From Atopsyche davidsoni (lineage: Eukaryota; Arthropoda; Insecta; Trichoptera; Hydrobiosidae): 64,000 nt of DNA. The DNA lies in NCBI GenBank assembly GCA_022113835.1, contig JAILWY010000014.1:7875501-7939500 (forward strand), given 5' to 3'. This document shows, one piece after another, positions 38,538 through 50,516 of this stretch. The notes under the pieces were generated by a model that was given only the letters and a program-made list of their open reading frames with translations, was not told where the DNA came from and made no database searches. Made by a program: the position numbers and the translations under genes. Every line of letters starts with the position of its first letter. The stretch's first letter is position 1.

Positions 38538-41280
38538 CTAAAAAACAAAAAAAAAATAGCGACTGCTCCGAATCTTATCATCTTTGTTCTATAATAATGT
38601 AGACTGGGAAAAATCCGGAGTAATTTATGTCACATTTCAAGACATCGATTTTCGTCTTTTTATGACGCGAAACGTTCAGGTTTCAAAGATATATGAGAAA
38701 ACGGAGCTGACAAGTATTTTTACAAAGGAAATCTTTATGTTTTATTTTATGGGTCTCCCTTACGATTGTTTAGGTGTCTGATACTTCAGACCACGCCTAT
38801 TTTACGCCTGACGATGACACAACGTTCCCCGACATCGCTTAAAATCGCCAAAGAATTGAAAAAATCGTAAACTGTTCTTGATATACAAAGGAATTAAACA
38901 TTAACACGACTCACATTATTGCTACAAATTGTTTTGCCGTCCAATATCAAGCATTTTTTTTTCTTTAATTCTGGCCATATAATTGTCTAATTTCTAAATA
39001 AACAATTATCGAAATCTTCGATAATTATCGAGATCTAGTTGCTTTGTTTAAAAAATATATAGTGTCTACATAGCAGAAAGCAATCAGAAAAATAATATAA
39101 AAAAATTCAATAAAAATAAATTTTATTCATAGACGATAATTTCCAATATTACCTTTGCTTTAAACCCAAGAAATTTATAGATATACCAAAGCATTAAGGA
39201 TCCGATTTCGCTTCGCCAAACATACTACCTACTATAATACGTGTTAACATATTATTTGATAATTGTAATTATATATGTTGGCATATATTATCAAGCAAGA
39301 ATCGTTGGTATACTAATATTTAACATAATTATGTTTTCATGTGCAAAACATTTAGTTATACCCGATAATAAACGGGTAATCTATCACAATTAAACTCGGC
39401 AAAACTATGATCTTTAAATATGCAATTTCTAGTAAAATATAAGAATGAAAATAATATGTTACTTATCTATATTCTACTTATCTATCTTATGTTACTTACT
39501 TATATTGATATCGATTAACCAAAAAGTGGAGCAAAACTTCCAGTTTATCTATTATATTCTGTATTTTACCTTTTTTAGAAACATGTAAATTGTATATATT
39601 CTTACCAATACATAATTCAATGCTATTTTTCTATATTAGGTCAATACTATTTTTCTATATTTTTTTTTAAGTAAGTTATAGTGTTTGAACAATTAAGAAC
39701 CCATTTATTCGTAGAATGAGGGTAGTATTCACAGTAAACAGATTACTTCTCAGGGTATATAAGACACAAGACAGCAAACGATAGCACCCTTGTGTGTAAT
39801 GTATTGTAAAGAGTGTCGTTGCTTAAGCAAGCCATTTATATTTAAAAAAATAATAAAATAAACGTTGAATGAAAGAAGGTACTATAGTTTAATTACATTT
39901 ATATTCTTAAGAATATTTAAGCTTAATAAAGCAGGCACAACCTAATACATATTTTAATGCATCTAAGCTAACACATTATTTATATACAATTCAAAGCTTT
40001 TTGTGTTATTTCTTGTGGTCATATTTTAATTAAAAACGCGTTCTCTACGGTATTGAAATCAGAAAATATAGACGAAATGCATAAGTTTGTAAAGATGCGT
40101 TACTGAAAAAGTGCACCCACGGCGATCACGATCCATCATTATAATTCTGAAATTCTCTATAATTGAAAAATAGGCGACAATATTTCAAAACTACAACGAT
40201 TTGATAAGATCGAGACGTCAATAAATACAATTTATATCTACGTCTGTTGATAGCTTATTTCGGTAAGTTTGATCAAGCTCTCAGTTATTTGATGCATATG
40301 AAATTAATGTGCCACGTAATTCATATACTAAAAAGGTATATCTTTTTAGTATATGAATTATGTGGTCTTTTGAAGCAAATGCATTTAGCGAGGTACCCAA
40401 TCACGTGCTACTGATATATTGAAAGAAGTCTGAAAAATTTATAGTTTTCTTAAATGTTTTTCATTCTGTTGTCCTAATAATTTAAAAAATTAATACAATA
40501 TTTGTGAAAGTCTTGAATATATTCGTCATTTTCTACGTAAAAAAAAAAATGAACATGAGGGCGTTTTTTTATGATTTTTTTGAATTGTTTACTCTTTGAA
40601 GAACCTATTCGTATATTTGTAAGATCTTCCGTGAAGAGTTTCATCTGTAATTTATTTTACCACTCGATCCGATATATTTTCTACGTCCCTTCTCCCGTTT
40701 CAGAAGGATATGCTGTACTGTATGGGCTGTGTCGGTAGAAAGTATATAAAGTGTGACCTACTTGGGGAGGAGGTAGGCGTTGGCAGGTCCTTGGTGTATT
40801 CCTTTGATATTTATTTAGCTCCTATAGTTATTGATGAATATTTGTACATGAATTCAATATCATCTTAGTTGAATGGAAGAGCGATCCTAAATCATCTCTT
40901 AATCTTAAATTGATTACTTTTGTTAAATAAATAAAAAAACTGTAGTTATTTTCAAGTGACTGTTCGTATTTAAAAAATATATAAATTAAGTTTTTTTTTC
41001 ATTCGCAAAGTATACGAGAAAAATTAAAAATATAACGTTAAACATAGATTATAAATAAATATTTTCTAGAAACCGGTGTTTCAATATATTACGATATAAT
41101 ATATATTGTTGTGCAATAACAGATACTCGTTATTTAAAAGACATGTAGTTTATGTTATTTGATTCTGTATCAAAAAAATTAAGGGTAACAATAATATTCA
41201 GTCCGGTGTTCGGTCAATGTACCTAAATTCTTATGTGAAGGCAATAACAAAACAAAATTCCCAACTGTTAAAATCACTCA
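38538..41280. other. AT-rich non-coding stretch
   Basis: No supported gene. The plus frame at 38584-38781 is unrecognised and may belong to an old repeat. An imperfect tandem pair (CAATACTATTTTTCTATATT type) lies at about 39617-39662. Confidence 0.5.
40312..40365. repeat. Compact hairpin, 24-bp arms
   Basis: CCACGTAATTCATATACTAAAAAG is followed by a 6-base loop and its reverse complement with one difference (G against A). The length is within the range of a small-RNA precursor stem, but the near-perfect pairing and tiny loop also fit a palindromic insertion. No known microRNA seed was recognised. Confidence 0.6.
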
Positions 41281-41694
41281 CCCTCCGCATCACTCTCAGC
41301 GAGAAGGAAGACGTCTTCATGATGGCTTCTTCGGCAGCAACTTTGTCAAAACAATCTCGCGGAAAATACTCGAGGGCGTGCAGAAATACTCAATGTCTTT
41401 GGAAGTTGAATGTCTGCCACGAGCTTCGCGCACGAATGTCACAAGGAGACTGACAGTCCCCAAGTACTGGACTGGCTCTACAAGTCGGTGGAGAGAGAAG
41501 CAAACAATTTTCTCGCATCGCCGTCTCGCTTTCTCCCATAAGGAGCTTGAAGAGTAAGGGGGATGGACGCTTATCTATGGATGGCGGCTCTCGCTTCGGA
41601 GAGCCCCGCCTTGGGCCTTTGGCACTTGTTGAGCGGATTTCGATTGAGGAGTGATAGCAGGTCTGGTTTCTTTGGAGGTTCCTTGGAGCAGCAG
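41281..41694 (-). other. GC-rich island, possible minus-strand exon
   Basis: A 414-base GC-rich block is bounded on the minus strand by an acceptor-like TTCTTAACTGTTCCAG (AG at plus 41695-41696) and a strong donor CGGAGG|GTGAGT at its low-coordinate end. No frame is open across the whole block. One minus frame is open from the acceptor to a TGA at 41390, and it is in phase with the candidate first exon at 43170-43212. A second frame with ATG at about 41319 reads MKTSSFSLRVMRR to the donor. A plus frame without ATG is open from 41195 to a stop at 41555. No family is recognised. Exon, 5' UTR exon and regulatory island all remain possible. Confidence 0.25.
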
Positions 41695-43169
41695 CTGGAA
41701 CAGTTAAGAATTTCAATATGTAACTTAACCTAAGAATCAAAATAATACCTTGGTTTTTCATAAAAAGTTATTTGATTAGTATTTCGTGTAAAGCTACACT
41801 ATTCATGTAACCACAAAGTAGGCAAGTTTCCAGATTATGAAATGTATGAATATTTTTATATTTTTCTTTATAATTCTAGAATATTTTTAGCCCAAATAAT
41901 CTAAGCTCGTTAATCAATCTGAAGAAAGAAATGATCATTGAATATTTTTAGAAATTGCTCAACGTTATAACATTTCTCCAAAAAATATAAGATACATACC
42001 TGTTTTTTATCATGTATCTTTGTCTCTAGCACAGTGTATATTAATTATCATACCTGTGTTAAAATACTTTTTATCTAATTAAAAATAACAACTTTTTTTA
42101 AGTAATGTGATTACCACGAATGGAATTACCACAAAAGTATACATTATTTTGTACGTACATTAAATTTAACGCCAATTAGTATTCATTTGCGGGATCGTAT
42201 AATGTCACATCATCACTTATTTTTAAAATTTCCCATTTTCATATGAAAAAATACCTTCTGTATAATGAAATAACATTGTAAAATAAATTTTAGAATCTAT
42301 ACATTTTGTAAAATCAAGCAGTTATGTAATTCATTTGCGATTTTGTTTCTGTCATTTTCGATTAGACATGTTATAATACTAAGCTCATTTTTTACATCTT
42401 ATGTTTTATATTTATAAATAGTTATTATTGATGTGATACATTGTAAATAGTAAAATACAAAGTATATGATATTTGTGGGATGAAAATACAAAGAGGTTGA
42501 CTTTTCCCCTGTACAACAAACGATTGCAATACATCAAGCTTTTTTACCTTAGGGATATGTTTTTTGTATGATAACTGGTTTATCTACGTTATGTAAGAAA
42601 ATTTATGTAGAAAAGACGCCAGAATATTTGCTTATCTAATAAAACAGAATATATTATATTTTTTCATATTTCAACATTTCAAAACAACAATACCAATACA
42701 TATATTTAAATAAATTGTCTATCGCTTCGAAAAACTATGCAGAAAAAAATCGTTCATAATGGTACGCGTGTGGCATCGAATGAGCTAAATTTTTATAAGT
42801 ATGCACCAGCCGCCTCAATAAAAAGGACGCACTTTCTATATCGTCAATAAACTATAAAAACTGCATGCATTTCAGCAGTTATTAATAAAGGAATTTTTTT
42901 TATATCCATAATACTGCTCCTATGAGTCCTTAGATGGTATCTGTTTTGTTCGACGTGTAAAAAGCAGGAGCAGAAGACTGCTTGGAAAATGTGTTTTAAT
43001 ACCACATGCGTGTGGATTTTCATTCTATTCAATACGTTTTCCATCCATTCGGTAGCTACTGGTTGGGCGATCACGTGTTTGCCACCATCTGGACCATACA
43101 TAAATCACCATACGGAATCCGATCAACGATCCTGCAGCTATCGGAGCGTATGTAAACGTATTTACTCAC
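41695..43169. other. AT-rich non-coding stretch
   Basis: No supported gene. The frame 42844-43101 (minus) overlaps the upstream edge of the GC-rich region and is unrecognised. Confidence 0.5.
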
Positions 43170-43212
43170 CAGTTAATAGAAATTGTAGTCCGCCAGCGTC
43201 TCCGGTCACCAT
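43170..43212 (-). CDS. Candidate first coding exon, small unknown protein
   Basis: On the minus strand an ATG in a good context (GCCATGG, start at 43212) opens 14 codons (MVTGDAGGLQFLLT) plus one base. A consensus donor G|GTGAGTAAA follows (GT at plus 43168-43169). A G-rich, GC-rich tract lies directly upstream as a promoter or 5' UTR might. It joins in phase 1 to the candidate terminal exon at 38344-38537, and alternatively to the frame starting at 41694. Evidence is limited to signal quality and phase. Confidence 0.28.
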
Positions 43213-43216
43213 GGCA

Positions 43217-43310
43217 ATCCTCCCCCCCTATGTCCCCCCCCATGCCCTCTCCCCATGCCCTCTCCCCATGCCCCCCCCCTCCTTCCTACCCCCCACCCCG
43301 CCCCCGCTCG
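43217..43310 (-). repeat. C-rich tract, G-quadruplex-forming on minus strand
   Basis: Many runs of four or more C on the plus strand are separated by short TATGT, ATGCCCTCT and TTCCTA spacers, including a near-duplicate CCATGCCCTCTCC. On the minus strand this gives well over four G-runs with short loops, satisfying the usual G-quadruplex pattern several times. It is highly unusual in this AT-rich region. It lies just upstream of the minus-strand ATG at 43212. Confidence 0.8.
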
Positions 43311-45960
43311 CGCTGTGACCTTACCCGCTCCCAAGTACAGACGGGTCCGAAGGAATCTATTGTTTGCTATTTCATATTATATATTATATAATATGCGTAA
43401 ATGTGCGTCCTTTGATTGATTATTTTTTGTTCAGTAACACACTTTTTTTTTTTTTTACATTTCGACATTTTAATAAGGATTGTAAGAGCTTGGTATTCGA
43501 GTGATATTAAACAAATTATATTTTAAATATCAGTGTCTTAAAATATCCGCAAACCATTTGTCATTGCAGCAGACCATTGTTGTTGATAGGTGAAAATACT
43601 TGAATATACATATATATTTTCTGATTTCATTAAATAATGCTGTGAAGCAATAAAATCAATATGTTTCGCGAAATTCGCGAAAGATGTATTGATCAGACTA
43701 GATTTGAAAATAATATACTGCAGTGAGCTCAATGCCTCAATAATTTTATTTTAAATATTATGTTGAATAACAATTATAGACAGGTAATAAAATATATATA
43801 ATAATAAAAGTTTAAAAAAAAAAACTACTTGTAGGATCATCACAAATTCACAATATAAAAAAATGAGATTATCACATAATTTGCAAGGCTTTGAATATAA
43901 TAACAGAAGGATATAGAAAGACAACAAATATAACTAGACTATGTAAAATATAATGTCACAGTTACCAGTATGCAGTTAATAAATGTATTAAAAAAATTTA
44001 CGTAATTAATATTAGAAATGTATGTTAATTCTTGCCCTACATTTACCCACAGAAACGGATGTATACAACTTAAGAATGAGATCTTAAACTGCTTGTTTTA
44101 AAATGAGCAATTAATAAGACCACACCAAAAAGGATTAGGCGGGTCTAAGAAAGCCTCGATTTTATGACAACATAAACTTTTTTTTATTTCATGGCACAGC
44201 ACATTTTCTCTCAAAATTTTGCGCCTTCAAGCCATCACATATTTAGCAAAAAAAGTAAGTTTATATGTTTTAAAAGAAATTGTTTTTTTAAGAAAAAATA
44301 TATGTTCTCCATTAAGTTGGTATACCTACGCACTGTCTACCCTAGAAGGCGACGAACGCAATATATACCACAGGGGCGTGAATAGCATTTATTACGTCGA
44401 AGAAAGAGGTGGTTACCCCTCTCCCCCCGACACTCACCCCCGCACACAACCTGATATCCTCCACAGGCTCTGCCAAAACAATTATTAGTAAAGGAAAATT
44501 AATTGGGAATATTCTTATTTGGAAGGTGAATGATTGATTACCGTTTACTTTTCAGGTGCCAAGAAAACGTGTCGCTTCAATGAACTTAGTTAAAATTCGA
44601 TTAACTTAATAGCTAATATTTTTTTAATGTAAATTTCATCGAAATTATCTCTTATGGCGGTGAACTAAGCAAGCACTGCTATTAAATAGAGTTTTAATTG
44701 AATATATTACAAAAATATAAAAAAACGTTTTAAAATCTTTCACTATGAATTTGTCGGATAACGGGTAAAATTAACTTATATTTTAAACTTTTATATGCAA
44801 ACTACTTTTAATTATATTGAAACACTGTGTCAAAATTATGTTTTCTATTGATGATAGCATCTTCTGCTTTCACATGAATGTATGAATAAACTCAAGAGTC
44901 TTATGCAATGTATTTCGAATATTTTCACCAAAATGTAGATATACCATAAGATTACACTTTTGCTTTTTGTAATATTTACATTTCAAATATTCTTATGAGT
45001 CATCACTTTTTCATTAAAAAAATATAGACCTTACTTATTTTTATATTTATTATACATTGATGTATATTTATTTTGTGGAGTAAAATAGGTAGAAGTGAAC
45101 ACTTTAAAATGATTTTTGTGAATATATAGAGCAAACTCGAGCATTTTATCTACGAAGAGACTTTTCACGGGTATCAATATTACCATATAATTTAATAAAA
45201 TGAAAATAACAAGGAAAACCTTTTCCAGAATTCCAAGCTTTCAAGATTTTCTGGGCTATTTTCAACCGGTTAATCAGGGCTTTATTCGTTTATTCGCACA
45301 GTAGAACCAGGAGCGATTCATAAAATTTTATGTTGTAACAAAAGTTGCTTTTCTCAACATCTTTCCTCTACCCAAAGCAGAGAAACAAAATGGCCTCCGC
45401 GTAAGGATCTTGGTATTAAATAAATGCTAATTTGTTTTTTTTATAAAATGAACATGCGTCATTTAAACCAGGTAACCGAACATCGAAAATACACCACAAG
45501 TTCGAGAAATCTAACCCTCGAGGATCGAGGTCCAGTTAAAACTAACTGAAAAAATAATATAAAAGATGCTGCATTCTGTCCCCCTTCATCATTTGTCCGC
45601 AAACAAATGACGAAAAAATCTAAATATGCTTATTTTCCGATCCGGAATAGTGCAAATAATTGCTGCCATTGATTACACGGTCAGTAAGAAAATGTGATCA
45701 CAAGAAGTAATTAAAATCAGTTAAAGGTTTTAGTTTAAAAAAATAATAGCTAGGCTTTAAATCGGTATTATTATGGTTATATAATTTCCATAAAATATTT
45801 TTTCTCTGGAGATAAACAAAAAATATAAATATTGAATGTAATTTAAAATGAATGCAATGGAAATTTGCTTTTGTTAACAGTGTGTGAATTACAGAAATGT
45901 TATATAAAATAACGTTTTCCTTGAGGTAATAAACCTCTTCAGTTCCAGGATAAGCCTTAC
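43311..45960. other. AT-rich stretch with C-rich patch at 44.4 kb
   Basis: No supported gene. At about 44342-44488 a plus-strand frame (reading GDERNIYHRGVNSIYYVEER and ending LCQNNY) has a coding-like look and follows an acceptor-like CACTGTCTACCCTAG. The same patch on the minus strand has TTGTTTTGGCAG and, 32 bases on, GCGGGG|GTGAGT, the signals of a micro-exon. Neither reading is supported by a partner. Confidence 0.4.
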
Positions 45961-46090
45961 CGTAGGTTTTTCCTTGCGTTTTCCTCGTATGTCCCTTGCG
46001 TACAACTCATTCGTGTCTTGAAAATGTCCTGAAAGAAGATGCGAAGCTCTCTCGTTTCCAGTCATGCCCGCCGACCGCCATCTTGCTTGA
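45961..46090 (-). CDS. Candidate first exon with YY1-type motif
   Basis: A CpG-rich block on the minus strand contains AAGATGGCGG (plus CCGCCATCTT at 46075-46084), whose ATG starts a 24-codon upstream frame. A second ATG at 46065 opens 35 codons (MTGNERASHLL... ending RKEKPT) in phase 0 up to a donor CCTACG|GTAAGG (GT at plus 45959-45960). The combination of a YY1/Pho-type start-site motif, CpG richness and a donor suggests a promoter with first exon. No downstream partner in phase 0 was found and the peptide is unrecognised. Confidence 0.27.
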
Positions 46091-47070
46091 CGGAGAGCGC
46101 ACGAGCAATCAATCAACAGGTGGTATTGTATTAGATTTATTCAAGGCAATTAATTGAATATATTGTTAGTTACAACTAAAAAAGAAAAAATAAAATTCTC
46201 TCTCGTTTTATCTGTTTGATCTAATCAATTATTTTTTGAATTTCATAAATCAATAAATCACTATAGAGGTTAGAAAATTGTGTTTGTTTGTCATGTTCAA
46301 AAATACCTGTTTCGGATATTTTTTTGAAATTACACAAAACGGACACATAGGACGCACTTCCTTGAAGAGGATTAAAGCTTCGTGGCTTTGTGGGGCCATA
46401 CACAATAAGTTGGTTAAGCTGCAGTCTCAAGTAACGTATTTACATTCGTGCAAAATAAATTTTATTTACGTATTTAAATATATTATTTTTTCTTCTAATA
46501 ATAATCTGCAACAGTTTAACATTTTATGGCTTTATTTAAAAAGGCTTCATTCAATTTAACTAAGTTGTTTTAATATTTTGAAATATATATTAACAAAATA
46601 ATAATTGACTGGGATTCGCAAAGAAAACATGATGATAGTGAAACATTTATTGAGATCATTATGTATATTAACTTAGACCAGAAAACTAACACAGCAGTGT
46701 TATAAAAGCTTTCTCAAAAATAGTCCATGCATTTTAGAATAACATACTGGGGAAGATTGATGGAAGGTGAATCCGACCATAAGAGTGACTTTTGATTTGA
46801 AGAACCTTATAGTGTTTCGGGCATTACATTTTAGTCAGATAGCTAGCAAAAATAAAATTGATTGCTAATATCCGATAAACGGATATGTCTCGCATGAAAA
46901 AAAAGGAAATAGGTGATGCGAAACCTGAAAATATATTCTGAGAATTTCTCTTGGAAGGCTTATTGATTATTTTATACATACGAATTTTTACAAGTACATA
47001 GTATTGTAATTTCAATTGAAATACGTAATTATACGTATTATCATAAAAAAATAAGGGCCTATAACGCTAA

Positions 47071-47110
<40 letters not shown>

Positions 47111-49156
47111 CCAATACAGGTAAAAAAAATAGGATTGGAATGCAATATTAACCTGTTTTACTTTGTATCAGCTGAATACCTAACCAACCGAAAATGTAAT
47201 TTTCATTTTGCAAATCGGATTCCAAAAGGAAACGAATAATTATACTATAGAGGAAGATTAAATTTGTAAGATGTCTAATTTATTATCTTCGTCTTATTAG
47301 TTCAGCGTATTTTATTTTTTATTTATTGTTTCTTACCAAACATAAATAATCTAAAATGTTTCCTTACTAAGGGTTTTATCCAAGATCTTTCGAGTCAAAA
47401 CTAAAATATATAAACGACTGCAATAATTTACTAGATATAATATGGAAAATTGTTTTTCAGAAACAAAATGCTGCATAAAATAGCCTGTGAATTATGATTT
47501 TTTTACTGCTTGATTAATGGTCTTTTTAATATTTTTATAAATTATGCGTTTGGATATTACCTGACCTTAGATGTCTACTGGTTTTTAATAAATACCAGTG
47601 TTACAAAATGGGTTACATGATGTTTTGAGTTATGACTTCAGTGTAAGGGAGGACTGTTAAAAATGATACCTATTAATATTTTAATGCATGACATAACTTT
47701 ATCGTGGCATAAAATATAAGATTATATGTCTAGAGAATACATTCCGACTTATTTGCTTTATTTCTGGAGAGGTTTCGGAGGATTTCATTCCGGCGTATGA
47801 CGTCATAAAAGGAATGCCATCACGGAGCTATCGGTTGATAGAACATCGTTAAGGCGAGGAATTCTTATGAAGAAGGAATGTCAATTTCATAATGCTCGAT
47901 CGAATACAAACAGGAGTATTCTGAACAATAAAATATTTTTTAATTATTAATTAATACAAATTTTTAATATTAAAAAAACAATACTTTGTATTTGTTGAGC
48001 TGAGAGTTGGAGTGAAAAGCACTGTGTGGTCCCATATTTATGTAGATAATTTTTTTGAGTTAAAGCAAATTATAGGAATAAAAGTATTTTAAAACTCAAA
48101 TTATAAATAATTTAGAATTATATTATATATATAGATTCCCTTTGGCTGAAAATATTAAAGTTTTGCTAATTGAAACAGCTCTTTTTTGTTGGACCTTGTA
48201 GACATGATTGCCTGCTCACAGGCGCAAATAATGCACAAGATCACGGTTCAAAATAATCTCATGCTTTGCACGAATTTCGACTAAAAATTCGTCGAATTTT
48301 TTTAAATATGACATGCATTGCATAAAAATAAATAATTTTATGTAAAGCATGTGAGTTGGTTGAAGCGTATTTCATATTAAATATGTGATTATTATATTTT
48401 ATAATAAGAAGATAAGAATAATAAGAAGATATGAATCAATAGTCGTCGAGTTTTAGTTGTTCTTGTTTCTTATTGCTACTGTTTTCTCAGAGTTGGCTGT
48501 TATTATTTATTTATGGGTGTAATTATTTTATATTCAACAGGGGATATAAGGATTTTCTTTAAAAATAGCTTATAATACGGGATTATCAGAAGTGGCGCTG
48601 TGAGCCATTAAAACAAAGCCTGTCCCTTGGGAATTTCTGCTGCGAATTCCATCCGTGCGGAAACGTTCCAGGAATAACCCTGAGGAGCAGAAAGGAAGAC
48701 CAAGGGCATGCTTCCTCAATTCAACCAACTTATCCAATGCATCTTAACGACAATACACTAATATATAAATATACTTTTGTGGTCTAAAACGTTGCAACTT
48801 TAAAATAAGCTTCATTCTACATTTTCATAATATTTTTTTTTGTGATATAATAAAACAATAATATATACCAAATAATAATAAATTAAATTTTTTTTTTTTT
48901 TTTAATTCTTCATTTTTTATGATTGATATACAATAGCTATTAGGGCTATGCTTACAATACGGTATATGTCTATAACCTGATCCTGCACGCAGGTTGTGGG
49001 ACTTAAAAGGTATGGCATAGGTGGTAGCGTTCATGGATATCGTTATTGAGTTTGTGTATGGAAAAATGTGGGTAAAAAATTTTTTTTGTACGAGTTGATA
49101 AAGATTTAAAACATAATATAACAGACAAAACAAGAGGGTACAATAATCACCCCTAC
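46091..49156. other. AT-rich non-coding stretch
   Basis: No supported gene. A minus-strand block at 46307-46418 is flanked by GACTGCAG and ACAG|GTATTT and is open in one frame (contains YGPTKPRSFNPLQGSAS). It is a weak exon candidate. A perfect TGACGTCA lies at 47798-47805. (AT)n lies at 47072-47106. Confidence 0.45.
47072..47106. repeat. (AT)n microsatellite
   Basis: About 35 bases of uninterrupted AT dinucleotides. Confidence 0.9.
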
Positions 49157-49402
49157 ATTTTTTTTTTTACTATTTCGTGTTCCTTCTTGTATATGGTGGT
49201 GGGAGAATTTGTGTCTGTAGTGGACAAGCAGTGAGTCTGGAGTGTCGTCTTCAATCCGAGAGATTTTTGGATTTCCTTATGGACTGGTATAGTCTTTAGG
49301 TGACGTGAAGCGTCTGGGTTGCGATCGGTGGGACTTTGGTCTGAGCGCAGAGGGTGGCAGGAGTTTCGGATGGCTTGGATACTTGCTATGAGGTGACCAT
49401 GT
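49157..49402 (-). mobile_element. Possible 3' end of an old retroelement
   Basis: A minus-strand frame of about 80 codons (HLIASIQAIRNSCHPLRSD through VHKEIQKSLGL) runs almost to an A-run (T-run on plus, 49157-49168). The IPVHKEIQKSL segment and a terminal A tail are reminiscent of the C-terminal end of Jockey/CR1-type reverse transcriptase frames, but no reverse transcriptase motif is present and the match is by impression only. The frame is interrupted by the insertion at 49417-50516. Read across the two copies of the insertion target it continues into 50531-50590 without a stop. Confidence 0.3.
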
Positions 49403-49416
49403 ATGGTCTGACATCT
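49403..49416. repeat. Target-site duplication, left copy
   Basis: ATGGTCTGACATCT, identical to 50517-50530. The T-run of the inserted element follows directly. Confidence 0.9.
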
Positions 49417-50516
49417 TTTTTTTTTTTTTTTTTTTTTTTGTGTTGGCGTTTGCAACCCGCACCCAGGTCCTTGTGTAAAAAACTTCTGCTGAGTTGCGGG
49501 AGCGTATCCGTTTATTCAGGCCTCCTTGAAGGCATAAGAAGAGGAGAAAAACATATACAGAATATAGGGGAACATATAAACAATACATGGAAAAAACTCA
49601 TCTTCTTAGGCCTTCAAGGACCTTCTTCGTGTCTCGTCCTCTTGTGGTCCTGCCGCTGGGTAGCAGCGGGCCCAGAAGAGGACGCTGTTCTTTCTTGCCC
49701 GATGCGCTCGCGGGAGTCGTGCGGATGGGAGAAGTAATCCGCACGTCTCACGCTGTCCGCTCCCTGGTGCCCTCCTTGGGCGGCGCGCATCAGGCCCTTC
49801 CCTGGTGTTGGTGGTCTCGTGTCGTTTGGGCGTCGGGGCCCAGCGGTTGGGCCGCTGGTGGGCTCCCTGTCGCGACTGTGTTTCCTCGTGGTCTTCGGTT
49901 CCTGCCACAAGCGCTGCGGCGGGACCCGGAGACGCTGTTCCGTGTTGCCCGGGTGCTCGCGGAAGACGTGCAGAAAGTCTGGATCCGGACGCCTTCCGCT
50001 GTCCGCTCCGTAGTGCCCTCCTTGGGCGGCGCACGTCGGGCCGTTCTCTGGTACTGGTGGCGGTCTAGACCTCCGTGTCAAGGCCCAGCGGCTGAGTCGC
50101 TGGTGGGCTCCCTGTCACGGATGTCTCCTTCTTCCTTCCGGTTCTCTCCTTCTGTCGCTCGAGCGCGACTAGTCCGGAGGTCGCCCGGGTGCTGGCGATA
50201 GGCGCTCGGACGAACCACTGCCCGGGCGCCGCACGCGCTGTCCACTCCTTGGGGGCCCTCCAAGAGGCGGCACACGTCGGGCCTTTCACTTGTCGGGGCA
50301 CACTGCCCGTGTTGCGCGACAGGCCCCAGCGATTTGCATCGCTGGGTGGGCTCCCTGACGCGGCTGAGTCTCCATCCATAGAGGCGTTTTGGATGGAGAA
50401 CCCGGTTGCGTCTCAGGTTAGCAGCGGCAGGGCGGTCGGCTGGGATTAGTCAGCCGTCGCCGCCCGACCGCTCCCAGGGTACACCGCGAGGAGGTCTGAG
50501 TCCGGCTTCGCACCCC
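49417..50516 (-). mobile_element. Non-autonomous non-LTR retroelement with GC-rich monomers
   Basis: An exact 14-bp direct repeat (49403-49416 and 50517-50530) flanks 1100 bases that end, on the minus strand, in an A tail (T-run 49417-49439). The same strand has AATAAA about 70-100 bases before the tail (TTTATT at plus 49511-49516). Target duplication, A tail and polyadenylation signal are hallmarks of LINE-mediated retroposition. The minus-strand 5' end starts GGGGTGCGAAGCC. Most of the body is GC-rich and made of about three tandem units of roughly 240 bases; anchors GCTGTCCGCTCC lie at about 49752, 49998 and 50237, and GTGGGCTCCCTG at about 49858, 50104 and 50347. No reverse transcriptase is present, so it looks like 5' promoter-type monomers fused to a 3' end by internal deletion. 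Long frames on both strands reflect a repeat length near a multiple of three and GC richness. Confidence 0.75.

Noticed and set aside
1..49000. CRISPR array, bacterial operon or phage-like system
   Set aside because: There are no spaced short repeats, ribosome-binding sites or compact gene runs. Composition, introns and mobile elements are those of an animal genome.
49587..50201. Long frames on both strands at 49.3-50.4 kb as proteins
   Set aside because: They follow the GC-rich tandem monomers of the retroposed element, overlap in five frames and contain no domain.
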